A stretch of DNA of 64,000 nt from positions 124,001-188,000 of the forward strand of contig NZ_JAPFGB010000003.1 of the NCBI RefSeq assembly GCF_026241095.1, in the 5' to 3' direction. The stretch comes from Saccharopolyspora sp. NFXS83 (lineage in GTDB: Bacteria; Actinomycetota; Actinomycetes; Mycobacteriales; Pseudonocardiaceae). Shown here piece after piece: positions 52,393 through 63,585 of this stretch; the stretch's first letter is position 1, and the number at the start of each line of letters is the position of its first letter. Under the pieces are notes generated by a model. It saw only the letters and a list, made by a program, of their open reading frames with translations. It was not told the origin of the DNA and made no database searches. The translations under genes and the position numbers were made by a program.

Positions 52393-54300
52393 GTGACCGA
52401 AGTCAGTCGCGAACAGTCCGCGCAGTGGCTCCCGATCGACCAGGAGAACAACACCCGGCTGGGCCGGGACATCATCTTCGACTATCTCAGGACCGCCGGT
52501 GTCGACCGGCTCTACGGGGTGCCGGGGACCAACGAGATCCCGCTCATCGACGGTACCGACGTTCCGGAGAACCACGTCGAGTACGTGCCTTGCCTGCACG
52601 AGAACATCGCGCTCGGTGCGGCGATGGGCTATGCGCGGCACCGGCGGACCGATGCCGGCGAAGTGGTGCCCGGCGTGGTCGGGTTGCACGTCACGCCGGG
52701 GGTCGGGCACGCGCTCGGGAACCTCTTCAACGCGTTCCGGTCGAACATTCCGCTGCTGGTGCTGTGCGGGCAGCAGCACAGCAATCTGCTCATCCAGGAA
52801 CCGCTGTTGGGCTCCGACCTGGTTCAGGTGGCCCGGCAGTACACCAAGTGGGCTTACGAGGTCCGCGGCCCCAACGAGATCGGCATGGCGATGCAGCGCG
52901 CGTTGAAGACCGCGCTCGCACCACCGATGGGCCCGGTCTTCCTGTCGATCCCGTGGCAGTTCCTGCTGGAGCAGGGGGCCGATCCGCAGCGGGGCCGCTT
53001 CACCCGGATCGCCGGGGAGTTCCACGCGCAGCCTTCCGAGCTGGACAAGGCCGCCGACCTGCTGGCCACGTCGCGGTATCCGGTCATCGTCGCCGGGGAC
53101 GGCGTCGGTGAAGCGGGGGCGTGGCGCGAGCTGCAGGACCTGGCGACGGCCATCGGTGCGCCGGTGTACAACGAGCAGCTCAGCAGCTACCTCAACTACC
53201 CCCATCACCTGGCGCATGCTCGTGGCGAGCTGCCGAGCGCTCAGCAGCAGGTCCGGCAGGTTCTGGGGCGCAAGGATTCGGAGGCGGTGCGGGACACCGC
53301 GTTCCTGTGCGGGTTCAACGCGCAGGCGCAGCTGGTGATCTACAACTGGGACGACGGCCCCTTGATCCCGGGGCACCTGACCCAGGTCTACCTGCACAAC
53401 GATCCGTGGCAGATCGGCAAGAACCACTACGGGGCGGCGGCGGCCCTGGGCGACATCAAGGACGCGCTGCCCAAGATCACTGCGGCGGTCAAGACCCATC
53501 CCCGGTACGACAAGGCGCACGTGGACGGCCTGAACGAGGAGTTGGCGCAGGAGGACCGGGCGCTCGCGGGAGATTTCCAGCAGCGCGCGAAGGAGATCCC
53601 GGAGCGGGGCGTCGCTCCGGCGATGCTCGTGGACGCGCTCAACGCGGCTCTGCGCGACCACTCGGTCCGACTGATCAACGAAGCATGTTCGGACACCGCC
53701 GATTTCCAGCAGGGATTGGCCTTCGACGCCCCGAGCAGCTACATGTCCTCCGAAGGCGGCTCGTTGGGGTACTCGATGCCCGCCAGCCTCGGTGTCGCCG
53801 ACGCGGTGTTCGGGTCCGGTGCGGGCGCGGCGGCGGACGGCAAGCGGCCCCTCGTGGTCAACGCCGTAGGGGACGGGTCGGCGCTGTTCTACCTGAACAC
53901 GTGGTGGACGGCGGGCAAGTTCCAGCTCCCGGTGCTGTACCTGATCACGAACAACAAGCAGTACAAGACGCTGCGGGTCGGCTTGGACGTGCTGCGGAAG
54001 TCCTACGACTGGGAGCCGAGCGGTGCGGCCGAGTACCTCGAGCTCGACGGGAACCCGCAGCTGTCGTTCGTGGACCTGGCAGCGGGATTCGGCGTCGACG
54101 GATGCCTGATCGACTCGGCGGGCGACCTCGAGCGGGCACTGGCCGACGCGGTTCAGGTCGTCGACGGGGGCGAGCCCTACGTCGTGGAGGTCCTCACCGA
54201 CCCGGCTCTTCCGGACATGGACGAGGTTGACATCAACGTGGACGGGCGTCTCAGCACGTCGCGGGGGAACAGCGCCATCTGGAACTTCGGGCCCGCCTGA
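52393..54300 (+). CDS. thiamine-diphosphate-dependent decarboxylase-like enzyme
   Basis: 635 residues. The three-domain ThDP fold (PYR-central-PP) is visible: PYR domain with the cofactor-activating Glu in CLHENIALGAAMGYAR, and PP domain with GDGSALFYLNTWWTAGKFQL...TNN, the GDG-x(n)-N metal/ThDP motif. The nearest family is benzoylformate decarboxylase/acetolactate synthase-like, but the substrate is open. GTG 52393 has GGGGAG 7 nt upstream; the reading frame before it (from 52297) is not credible protein. Confidence 0.88.
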   Translation: MTEVSREQSAQWLPIDQENNTRLGRDIIFDYLRTAGVDRLYGVPGTNEIPLIDGTDVPENHVEYVPCLHENIALGAAMGYARHRRTDAGEVVPGVVGLHVTPGVGHALGNLFNAFRSNIPLLVLCGQQHSNLLIQEPLLGSDLVQVARQYTKWAYEVRGPNEIGMAMQRALKTALAPPMGPVFLSIPWQFLLEQGADPQRGRFTRIAGEFHAQPSELDKAADLLATSRYPVIVAGDGVGEAGAWRELQDLATAIGAPVYNEQLSSYLNYPHHLAHARGELPSAQQQVRQVLGRKDSEAVRDTAFLCGFNAQAQLVIYNWDDGPLIPGHLTQVYLHNDPWQIGKNHYGAAAALGDIKDALPKITAAVKTHPRYDKAHVDGLNEELAQEDRALAGDFQQRAKEIPERGVAPAMLVDALNAALRDHSVRLINEACSDTADFQQGLAFDAPSSYMSSEGGSLGYSMPASLGVADAVFGSGAGAAADGKRPLVVNAVGDGSALFYLNTWWTAGKFQLPVLYLITNNKQYKTLRVGLDVLRKSYDWEPSGAAEYLELDGNPQLSFVDLAAGFGVDGCLIDSAGDLERALADAVQVVDGGEPYVVEVLTDPALPDMDEVDINVDGRLSTSRGNSAIWNFGPA

Positions 54301-54324
54301 CGACGCCGCCGACGGGCCGGTGGG

Positions 54325-56157
<1,833 letters not shown>

Positions 56158-56381
56158 TATGCGTGCCCCTTCACGTCAGTGAGGACAACCACCGTAGTGC
56201 GATCGATCGTAGGCGGAGCACGACCCGCGCAGTGATCAATACCGCAGTACTGCACGGCACTCTGCCCTTTCGGGCGAAGTGGTAGCGGAATCCTTGTGGT
56301 TCAGCGGATTCGGCGCGGCCGATCGGCGGCCCCGCGCATCCCGGTCGCCCGGAGACGCGCGGGACCGCCGGGGCGCCGCGC

Positions 56382-57296
56382 TCAGTACGTGATGTCGGGG
56401 AAGTCGCTCTTGGCGGTGGTGAACTGCTCGTCCCGCTCGGCGGGCCAGCCGAACGCACGGGTGGCGAGCTCCTTGAGGTCCTCGCCGGCGGCGCCGCTCA
56501 TGAAGTGCACGAACTCGCCCCAGTTCAGGTCGCGCTCGAAGTCCTCGCCGGAGGCGGGGAAGTGGCGGCCGAGCAGGTCGAAGTAGCGCACCATGACCTG
56601 CGCGCCGCCGTGGTCGCGCCACAGCGGGTGGAACCAGTCGCGGAACCAGTGCGTCTGCTCGCGCGGGAAGTCGTCGGTGTGGTCGTCGGCCATCATCCGG
56701 TCGTGGAAGTCCGCGGCCTCGGCCTCCATCCCGAGTCCTTTGTAGACGTCGTAGATGTAGAACTCCATCCACTTGCTGTCGCCCCAGAGGGAGAACGCGG
56801 GGGAGCCGTGCTTCCCGGAGGCGATGAGCTCGACGATGTGGCCGGTTTCGTGCGTGACCAGCTCGTACTGCGGAGTGGTCCAGTCGTTGCCGCCGACGTC
56901 GCTGACGTTGCGGAAGTCGTGCGACTCGTCGTAGATGGTGGACGGGTGGCCGCCGCTGTGCTTGCCCTCGTGGTGGATCGAGTAGAGGCGGTCGGCGGTC
57001 ATCTCGTTGCCGTCGTTGCCGTAGGTCCGCTGCGCGTACTGCCACATCGAGGTCATGAACGGCAGCAGCCATTCGCTCGCGGCCGGGTCGACGTCCTGGT
57101 CGAAGTAGAGCGCGACGGTGTCGTTGTGCCCGGCGAGCCGCAGGTCCTCGGCGTGCTCGAACCAGTGCTCCTTCCAGGTCTCCGGCGGCGCGTCGAGCCT
57201 CGGTGCGGGGGCGGCGGAACTCGTCGCGGCTGCGGCCCACGCCGGAGCGACGATCGCGGACGTGAGCGTCGTGGCCAGGAAGGTTCTTCTCCGCAC
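56382..57296 (-). CDS. secreted HExxH protein with Tat-like signal
   Basis: 304 residues from GTG 57296 (GAGGTG 5-6 nt upstream). N-terminal signal with twin Arg (RRRTFLATTLTSAIVAPAWA) and an AxA-type cleavage region. The mature part has HETGH in YELVTHETGHIVEL, a zincin-type zinc motif, then a Trp/Asp-rich helical domain (WFRDWFHPLWRDHGG). Most likely an exported metallopeptidase-like protein; the third zinc ligand is not obvious. It lies 165 nt downstream of the P450 gene on the same strand. Confidence 0.75.
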   Translation of the reverse strand: MRRRTFLATTLTSAIVAPAWAAAATSSAAPAPRLDAPPETWKEHWFEHAEDLRLAGHNDTVALYFDQDVDPAASEWLLPFMTSMWQYAQRTYGNDGNEMTADRLYSIHHEGKHSGGHPSTIYDESHDFRNVSDVGGNDWTTPQYELVTHETGHIVELIASGKHGSPAFSLWGDSKWMEFYIYDVYKGLGMEAEAADFHDRMMADDHTDDFPREQTHWFRDWFHPLWRDHGGAQVMVRYFDLLGRHFPASGEDFERDLNWGEFVHFMSGAAGEDLKELATRAFGWPAERDEQFTTAKSDFPDITY

Positions 57297-57461
57297 GGTG
57301 GCACCTCGGTGTCGGGCCGGTGCGCCCGGTGCGCACGGCAAGATCGTTATCGTGTCGCCGGGCGGGTGCGGACGAGCGCGGTTGGCGAGAAGTCGCCGGT
57401 CCTCTCGGGGAGACCGGCGCACTCGCTGGGGGCGTGCGGCGCAACCGGTGGATCGGGGTGC

Positions 57462-58763
57462 TCAGTCCCAGGTCACCGGGAGCGAGTGCACGCCGTAGAT
57501 GATCATTCCTGTGCGCAGTCCGATCTCGTCCGCGGACGCGTCCAGCCGCAGGCCGGGCAACCGCGCGAGCAGTTCGGCCAGGCCGATGCGCAGCTCGACG
57601 CGGGCTAGTTGCTGTCCGAGGCACTGGTGCACGCCGTGGCCGAAGGCCAAGTGGTGGTTGCGCGTCCGGGTCAGGTCGAGCTCGGCCGGGTCGGACCACT
57701 GGCCGGAATCGCGGTTGGCCGCGGGCACCGAGATCATGACGGTGTCCCCGGCCGGGATCGTCACGTCGCCGAGGGCGAGGTCTTCGACGGCGACCCGCAC
57801 CGGGCCGGTGTGGATGACCGACAGGTAGCGCAGCAGCTCCTCCACCGCGGTGTCGATCAGACCGGGATCCGCGCGCAGCGCGTCGAGCTGCCGCGGGTGT
57901 TCGAGCAGCGCGTAGGTGCCGAGGGCGAGCATGTTCGCGGTGGTCTCGTGCCCGGCGCCGAGCAGCATCGTGGAGATGTCGACGAGTTCCGCGTCGGTCA
58001 GCGGCGGATCGGCGTCGCCGTGCACGAGGCCGGAGATCAGGTCGTCGGCCGGGTGCGCGCGCTTGTCGGCGACCAGCCCGCGCATGAACTCGTAGAGCCC
58101 TGCCTGCGCGTGCAGCCGTTCCTCGTCGCTCGCGTGGAGGTTCACCGCGACCGCGGAGCGCTCCTGGAACTCGGCCCGGTCCTCGTAGGCGACGCCGAGC
58201 AGTTCGCAGATCACCAGCGACGGCAGCGGCAACGCGAACGCGGACACCAGGTCGGCCCGCGGGCCGGCGGCCCGCATCGCCTCGATGTGCTCGACGGTGA
58301 TCTCCCGGACCCTGGTCTCCAGGGCGCGCATCCGCCGCACGGTGAACTGCCCGACCAGCAGGCGGCGCAACCGGGTCTGCTCGGGCGGGTCCATGAAGAT
58401 GAACAGGCCGTCGTTGCGCGGCTGCTCGGTCACGGGGCAGCCGCCGCGGCCCGCCGCCGCGGTGGCGCGCTGCTGGACGACCTGGTTCGGCGTCAGCTGC
58501 ATCGCGTTGGGATGCCGGTGGGTGTCCGCGCTGAACCGGTCGTCGGTGAGCACCGCGCGGGATTCGTCGAAGCCGGTGACCATCCAGATGCGCGCCCCGT
58601 TGAGCAGTTCCACCGGGGAGACCGCCGCCCGTTCGTGCAGGCGGTCCAGTCCTGGTGGTGGGGAGAAGGGGTTGTCGCCGCGCAGCAGCAGTTCCGGCGG
58701 CAGGGGCCGCTGGATCAACCGGTCGGAGTCGGTGGCGGGCGACCGGTCGCTGGTCGTGCTCAT
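57462..58763 (-). CDS. cytochrome P450
   Basis: 433 residues, class I bacterial P450. I-helix oxygen-activation motif GAGHETTA, ExxR in EELLR, and heme loop FGHGVHQCLGQQLAR with the axial Cys. Best resemblance by eye to CYP105-like actinomycete enzymes. ATG 58763 has AAGGGA 6 nt upstream. A ferredoxin reductase gene lies 1.7 kb away on the same strand and could serve as redox partner. Substrate unknown. Confidence 0.92.
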   Translation of the reverse strand: MSTTSDRSPATDSDRLIQRPLPPELLLRGDNPFSPPPGLDRLHERAAVSPVELLNGARIWMVTGFDESRAVLTDDRFSADTHRHPNAMQLTPNQVVQQRATAAAGRGGCPVTEQPRNDGLFIFMDPPEQTRLRRLLVGQFTVRRMRALETRVREITVEHIEAMRAAGPRADLVSAFALPLPSLVICELLGVAYEDRAEFQERSAVAVNLHASDEERLHAQAGLYEFMRGLVADKRAHPADDLISGLVHGDADPPLTDAELVDISTMLLGAGHETTANMLALGTYALLEHPRQLDALRADPGLIDTAVEELLRYLSVIHTGPVRVAVEDLALGDVTIPAGDTVMISVPAANRDSGQWSDPAELDLTRTRNHHLAFGHGVHQCLGQQLARVELRIGLAELLARLPGLRLDASADEIGLRTGMIIYGVHSLPVTWD

Positions 58764-58911
58764 CGAGATCCCTTCGTCGTGCAGCGGCGGGGCCGAGGTG
58801 GTGCCGTCCGCTCCGCGGCGCGAGCGCACCTACCGGGCCGTACCGCGTGATCGTCCTCTGTCCGTCGGGCGAGGATGATCGAAGCACGCGTCACCGGCAC
58901 CGCGGTGGAAA

Positions 58912-59928
58912 TCAGCCCGATTGCGCGGGCTTCGGGAGCGATGGCACCCGTTCGGGCTCCGGCGGCGGTCCTGGCGGTGTGCCGTCGCCGAAGGGACGTC
59001 CGCCGAGCCGTTCGCGACCGTGCGGGGTGAGCCAGCCGGAGAGGTCCGGTCCCTTCGGCACGATCCCGGTCGGGTTGACCTCCGCGTGCACGCCGTAGTA
59101 GTGCTGCTTGATCTGCTCGAAGTCGATGGTGTCGCCGAAACCGGGCGTCTGGAACAGGTCCCGGGCGTAGGCCCAGAGCACGGGCATCGCGGCGAGCGTG
59201 GACCGGTTGCACTTGAAGTGCCCGTGGTAGGCCGCGTCGAACCGGGCGAGGGTGACCCACAGCCGGACGTCGGCCTCGGTGATCGTGTCGCCGACCAGGT
59301 ACCGCTGCTCGGCGAGCCGCTCGGACAGCGCGTCCAGGCGCGCGAACAGGGCGTCGTAGGCCTCGTCGTAGGCGTACTGCGCCTTGGCGAACCCGCACTT
59401 GTAGACGCCGTTGTTGACGTCGTGGAACACCTGGTCGGAGATCTCGGCGATCTCGTCGCGGCGGTCGGCGGGGAACAGGTCCGGGGCGCCGGGGCGGTGG
59501 TGGGCCGTCCACTGCGTGGCGAAGTCGAATTCGAGGTCCTGGTAGGCGTTGGTGACGACCTTGCCGCTGGAGATCTCGACGACCGCGGGCACCGTCACGC
59601 CCTTGTCGTAGCCGGGGATCGCGTTCTCGTAGGCCTCGCGCAGCCATTCGATGCCCAGCACCGGGTCGACGCCGCCCGGGTCGTTGTGGAAGCGCCAGCT
59701 GCGCTCGTCGTGCAGCGGCCCCGCGATCCCCAGCGAGAGGACCGGCTCCAGGCCGAGCAGGCGCCGGACGATGACGGTCCGGTTCGCCCACGGGCACGCC
59801 CGCGCGGCGATGAGGCGGTACCGGTGCGGTTCGACCGGCCACGGTGAGGAACCGTCGGCGGTGATCCGTTCCTGCACGCCGAGCGGTTCGCGGACGAACT
59901 CGTCGGTCGAGGACTGCGCGGCTCCCAT
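58912..59928 (-). CDS. glutathionyl-hydroquinone-reductase-like protein (GST fold)
   Basis: 338 residues. Xi-class GST features: CPWANR active-site Cys in the thioredoxin-like half (RLIAARACPWANRTVIV), NDPGGVDPVLGI, VPAVVEISSGKVVTNAYQ and GDTITEADVRLWVTLARFD in the helical half. Actinomycetes use mycothiol rather than glutathione, so the thiol partner may be mycothiol. A Pro-rich tail (PPGPPPEPERVPSLPKP) is unusual. ATG 59928. Confidence 0.85.
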   Translation of the reverse strand: MGAAQSSTDEFVREPLGVQERITADGSSPWPVEPHRYRLIAARACPWANRTVIVRRLLGLEPVLSLGIAGPLHDERSWRFHNDPGGVDPVLGIEWLREAYENAIPGYDKGVTVPAVVEISSGKVVTNAYQDLEFDFATQWTAHHRPGAPDLFPADRRDEIAEISDQVFHDVNNGVYKCGFAKAQYAYDEAYDALFARLDALSERLAEQRYLVGDTITEADVRLWVTLARFDAAYHGHFKCNRSTLAAMPVLWAYARDLFQTPGFGDTIDFEQIKQHYYGVHAEVNPTGIVPKGPDLSGWLTPHGRERLGGRPFGDGTPPGPPPEPERVPSLPKPAQSG

Positions 59929-60094
59929 GGTGATCAGGGCTCCCTTGCGGCGTCGGTGATCCGGAGGTTCCGCTCGGCGGCGTCGCCCGGCACCGGGAAC
60001 GCCGCTGCTACCGGGCGTGATGGTACGTCGCCGCGACGGTGCGGCAGGCTTCGTCGGCGGCGTTTCCCGGCGGCGATCGGGTGAGCTCGCGCGG

Positions 60095-60460
60095 TCAGCC
60101 GCTGAGCACGTCGACGAGCACGGCGGCCTGGCTGATGTCCGGGTGCTTGGTCCCGGTCAGCAAGGTGACGCGCCGGTGCTCGGCGAGCGCGCGCAGGTGT
60201 TCGAGCGCTTGGGCCCGTTCCGGCTCGTCGAGTTCCGCGCGGTAGCGGCGGCTGAACTCGTCGAACTTGTCCGGGTCGTGGCCGAACCACTTGCGCAGCT
60301 CGGGTGACGGCGACACGTCCTTGCACCATTCGCTGAGCCGGGCTTCGTCCTTGCGCACGCCGCGCGGCCACACCCGGTCGACGAGCACCCGCTCCCCGTC
60401 CTGCTCGGCCGGTTCGTCGTAGACGCGGCGCACTCTGACGTCCGGCTCCTTGTTCGCCAT
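60095..60460 (-). CDS. DUF488-family protein
   Basis: 121 residues. DUF488 pattern: VRRVYDEP, VLVDRVWPRGVRKDEARLSEW and the conserved SPSPELRKWFGHDP, RRYRAEL segments, ending VTLLTGTKHPDISQAAVL. Small cytoplasmic proteins of unknown role. ATG 60460. Only 38 nt separate it from the upstream ferredoxin-reductase stop, so the two are likely co-transcribed. Confidence 0.85.
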   Translation of the reverse strand: MANKEPDVRVRRVYDEPAEQDGERVLVDRVWPRGVRKDEARLSEWCKDVSPSPELRKWFGHDPDKFDEFSRRYRAELDEPERAQALEHLRALAEHRRVTLLTGTKHPDISQAAVLVDVLSG

Positions 60461-60498
60461 GGTGACTCCCCTCGACGTGTGCGGGACGTGGGACGCGT

Positions 60499-61737
60499 TC
60501 ACGACGTGCCGACGAGACCGGTGAGCGGCACCGCCGGGTCGGCAAGCGCTGCCGGATCGACCTGGTCGCCGGACCGGACCAGCCGCTGGACGGCGTCGTT
60601 GACGTCCCAGACGTTGACGTTCATCCCGGCCAGGACGCGGCCCTGGGACAGCCAGAACGCGACGAAGTCGCGGGCGGCGAGATCGCCGCGGACGACGACA
60701 TCGTCGTAACCGTCGGGCTCGACGTGGCCCGCGTATTCCATGCCCAGGTCGTACTGGTCGGTGAAGAAGTAGGGCACCCGGTCGTAGGCGGCGAGCGGAT
60801 CGCCGAGCATGCCGCGGGCGGCGGTGGCGGGCTGGTCGAGCGCGTTGGCCCAGTGCTCGACGCGGATGTGGGTGCCCAGCAGCGGGTGGAAGGCGCGGGC
60901 GACGTCGCCGGCGGCGTGCACGTCCGGGTCGGAGCTGCGCAGCGCCGAGTCGACGACGACGCCGTCGGACACCTCGATCCCCGCCGCGGTGGCAAGTTCG
61001 GTGTGTGGCGTCGCGCCGACGCCGACGATCACGGCGTCGCAGCCGATGCGCCCGCCGTCGGTCAGGAGCACCTCGGTGGCCCGCCCGTCCCGCTGGACGA
61101 TCGTCTCGACGCCGGTGCCCAGGCGCAGGTCGACCTCGTGTTCGCGGTGCAGCTCGGCGAACACCGGCGCGATCCGCGTGCCGAGCACCCGCAGCAGCGG
61201 CAGCTCGGCGGTCTCCACGACGGTCACGGCCGTGTCCGCGGCGCGGGCTGCTGCGGCCACTTCCAAGCCGATCCAGCCCGCGCCGATGATGACCACCTGC
61301 TCGGCGGACCGGAGGGCGTCCCGGATGCGGTCGCTGTCCTGCACGCGTCGCAGGTGCAGCACGTTGTCGGCGTCCGCGCCGGGCACCGGCAACCGGCGCG
61401 GCGCGGAGCCCGTGGCCAGCAGCAGCTTGTCGTAGCCGACGCGCTCACCGCCCTCCACGACGACCTCGTGGCGCTCCCGGTCGATGCCCGTGGCCGCGAG
61501 GTTCAGGCGCAGGTCCACTCCGTGCTCGGAGTACCACTCCGGGCGGTGCACGAAGATCGTTTCTCGGTCCGCCTTGCCCTGCAGGTATTCCTTGGACAGC
61601 GGCGGGCGTTCGTACGGGCGCTCGGATTCGTTCCCGATGAGCGTGATCTCGCGGTCGAAGCCCTCGTTGCGCAGTGCTTCGGCGGCCTTGGCGCCGGCCA
61701 GCCCGGCGCCGATGATCACGAAGCCCGGATGTGCCAT
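60499..61737 (-). CDS. NAD(P)/FAD-dependent ferredoxin reductase
   Basis: 412 residues. FAD dinucleotide fold VIIGAGLAGAKAAEALR at the N-terminus, second (NADH) fold VVIIGAGWIGLEVAAAAR mid-protein, and the FAD-closing motif DVHAAGDVARAF. The PYERPPLSKEYLQG segment is typical of oxygenase-coupled ferredoxin reductases (putidaredoxin-reductase type). ATG 61737; the frame upstream is Arg-rich and unlikely. A candidate electron donor chain for the nearby P450, though no ferredoxin gene is visible. Confidence 0.9.
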   Translation of the reverse strand: MAHPGFVIIGAGLAGAKAAEALRNEGFDREITLIGNESERPYERPPLSKEYLQGKADRETIFVHRPEWYSEHGVDLRLNLAATGIDRERHEVVVEGGERVGYDKLLLATGSAPRRLPVPGADADNVLHLRRVQDSDRIRDALRSAEQVVIIGAGWIGLEVAAAARAADTAVTVVETAELPLLRVLGTRIAPVFAELHREHEVDLRLGTGVETIVQRDGRATEVLLTDGGRIGCDAVIVGVGATPHTELATAAGIEVSDGVVVDSALRSSDPDVHAAGDVARAFHPLLGTHIRVEHWANALDQPATAARGMLGDPLAAYDRVPYFFTDQYDLGMEYAGHVEPDGYDDVVVRGDLAARDFVAFWLSQGRVLAGMNVNVWDVNDAVQRLVRSGDQVDPAALADPAVPLTGLVGTS

Positions 61738-62097
61738 GGTGCTCCCGTCCGCGTTCCCGAGTCGCTGCTCGCCCGGTGCCCGACGAGTCGCGCACCGCGC
61801 CTGCGCCGGATCGGACCGACCCTGCTGGGCTCGGCTTTCCCGTTCCACCGCACGCTGAAACGGCACGTTCGTCCGTACCTCGGAGCTCCCACGGCCCGTG
61901 CGAGCGAGCGGTTTCACCGGAACGGACGGTGCGAGCCGCACCGGACCGGGGGCCGCTCCCGATACGCTCGTCGCCGGTTCAGGAGGTCCGCGATGCTACG
62001 GCGAACCGCTGCGCGTCCTGGGTGGCTCGGGTGCGTTCACCGAGCCGCGATGCGCCCCGGCCGCCGAATCCGCCGCCCGTCCAGGAGGTCGAAAGCC
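61738..62097. other. divergent intergenic region
   Basis: 360 bp between the divergent reductase and acetyltransferase genes. No reading frame of protein character was found. It should contain both promoters. Confidence 0.35.
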
Positions 62098-62904
62098 GTG
62101 ACGACGATCGATTCGGCCGCGCTGGAATCGATGCACCAGCTCCGCACCGGCTGGCGCACCCTGGTCCTCGACTCGGACCCGCGGGCCGACGTGCGGGACC
62201 TGCCGGGCGTGGCGGTGCGCTGGGCGGAATCCCGGTTCGTGTTCTGGAACTGCCTGACGCTGACCGAGGTCGGGGCCGAGCCGGACCTGCTCGCCGAACA
62301 CCTCGACCGGGCCGCCGGGATCATGCGGGAGAAGTCCTGTCCCGGATTCCTGTGGGTGTTCGAAGACCTGCTCGCGCCGCACGCGCGCGAAGCCCTGCCT
62401 GCGGCGGCCGGACGCGCGGGCCTGGAACTCGCCTTCTCCGGCACGGGCATGGCGGGCGACATCTTGCCCCTCCCCGAACCGAGGCACCCGGAGTTGACCT
62501 TCGTGCGGGTCAGCACCGAGGAGCGCCTGGAGGCCTACGCCGACTTGAACTCGCGCGCCTACGGCTTCGCCCTGGAGGACGGGCGCGACGGGCTGGCGGG
62601 GTCAGAGCTCTGGCGCACCGGGATCCATGCCTACCTCGGCCTCCAGCACGGGGTTCCGGTGACCGCGGCAGCTGCGCTGGAGTGCGACGGCCGGTTGTTC
62701 GTCGTGCTCGTGGCCACCGCGCCCGAATCGGAGCGGCAGGGCTTCGGCGAGGCCGTGACGCGCAAGGCGCTGCACGAAGGGGCGCTCGCCACCGGGTTCA
62801 CCCGCGCGACGCTGCACGCCACCGCCGCGGGCGCGCCGGTGTACCCGCGCATCGGCTTCGCGCTGAACTCGCCGATCCGCTTCTACGCGACCAAGACGTC
62901 CTAG
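62098..62904 (+). CDS. GNAT-family acetyltransferase
   Basis: 268 residues, two-part GNAT. C-terminal domain with the acetyl-CoA-binding motif in ATAPESERQGFGEAVTRKAL and HATAAGAPVYPRIGFALNSP. The N-terminal half is a degenerate GNAT-like domain. GTG 62098 has AGGAGG 9 nt upstream. Substrate unknown. It converges on the PadR gene. Confidence 0.82.
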   Translation: MTTIDSAALESMHQLRTGWRTLVLDSDPRADVRDLPGVAVRWAESRFVFWNCLTLTEVGAEPDLLAEHLDRAAGIMREKSCPGFLWVFEDLLAPHAREALPAAAGRAGLELAFSGTGMAGDILPLPEPRHPELTFVRVSTEERLEAYADLNSRAYGFALEDGRDGLAGSELWRTGIHAYLGLQHGVPVTAAAALECDGRLFVVLVATAPESERQGFGEAVTRKALHEGALATGFTRATLHATAAGAPVYPRIGFALNSPIRFYATKTS

Positions 62905-62935
62905 CCGCGAGGCCGCCGATCCGCGGCCGAGTGGA

Positions 62936-63502
62936 TCACTCCGCCGGGAGGCGCGTCCTGCTCCGCAGGACGGCGGCGGCGCGTTCGCACCAGTCGCGGT
63001 TCTCGGATTCGAACACCCGGCCCCGCAGGCACGTCAGGTACGGGCCGATTCCGGTGCCGCGAGCCAGGAACTCGTCCTCGTCGAGGTCGCCGCGCATCGT
63101 GGCCAGGAGTCCGTCGAACAGGTCGAGCTTGGCGCGCGAGGCCTCCGCGCGTTCTTCTAGCCTGCTGATCAGCTCGGCCGGGTCGACCGAGTCGGCGGCG
63201 GCGACCTTGACCAGGAGGTCGTCGCGGATGAACGACGGCTTCGACGGGGTGGCCGCGAACCGCTGCAGCTCCGCCGAACCCGCGTCGGTGACGGTGAACA
63301 GCCGCTTGTTCGGCCGGGCCTCCTGGACGACCTCGCGGCCCGCGACCAGCCCTTCCCGCTCCAGCTTCGCCAGCTCGGCGTAGAGCTGCTGGGGCAGCGC
63401 GTGCCAGAAGTTGGCCATGCCCATGTCGAACGCCTTGGCCAGCTGGTAACCGCTGCGCTCGCCGTCCAGCAACGCCGCGAGCACCGCATGTCGCAGAGCC
63501 AT
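62936..63502 (-). CDS. PadR-family transcriptional regulator
   Basis: 188 residues. N-terminal winged helix of the PadR type (HAVLAALLDGERSGYQLAKAF, ALPQQLYAELAKLEREGLV, then the wing KRLFTVTDAG) and a C-terminal coiled helical dimer domain (PAELISRLEERAEASRAKL). ATG 63502 with GAGAGGAG upstream. Divergent from an NTF2-like gene across an inverted repeat, the usual PadR layout. Confidence 0.88.
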   Translation of the reverse strand: MALRHAVLAALLDGERSGYQLAKAFDMGMANFWHALPQQLYAELAKLEREGLVAGREVVQEARPNKRLFTVTDAGSAELQRFAATPSKPSFIRDDLLVKVAAADSVDPAELISRLEERAEASRAKLDLFDGLLATMRGDLDEDEFLARGTGIGPYLTCLRGRVFESENRDWCERAAAVLRSRTRLPAE

Positions 63503-63541
63503 CCGCACTCCTCTCTGGCCGAAGACACCCGCTCGACACTA

Positions 63542-63559
63542 TAGTCAATTTTCTGACTA
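63542..63559. promoter_or_regulatory. inverted repeat, likely PadR operator
   Basis: TAGTCA (63542-63547), spacer ATTTTC, TGACTA (63554-63559), perfect 6-bp arms in the 83-bp gap between the divergent PadR and NTF2-like genes. Arms and spacing are reasonable for a PadR dimer. Confidence 0.55.
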
Positions 63560-63585
63560 ATCACATCGTTGACTGAGGAGTTCGA

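Noticed and set aside
56236-58887. 883-residue open frame on the minus strand
   Set aside because: It is extremely Arg/Pro-rich and overlaps the well-supported P450 and HExxH genes in another frame, a usual artefact of high-GC coding DNA.
60724-62904. 726-residue plus-strand open frame
   Set aside because: Antisense to the ferredoxin reductase with shadow composition. Only the part from GTG 62098 (GNAT) has a ribosome site and recognisable motifs.
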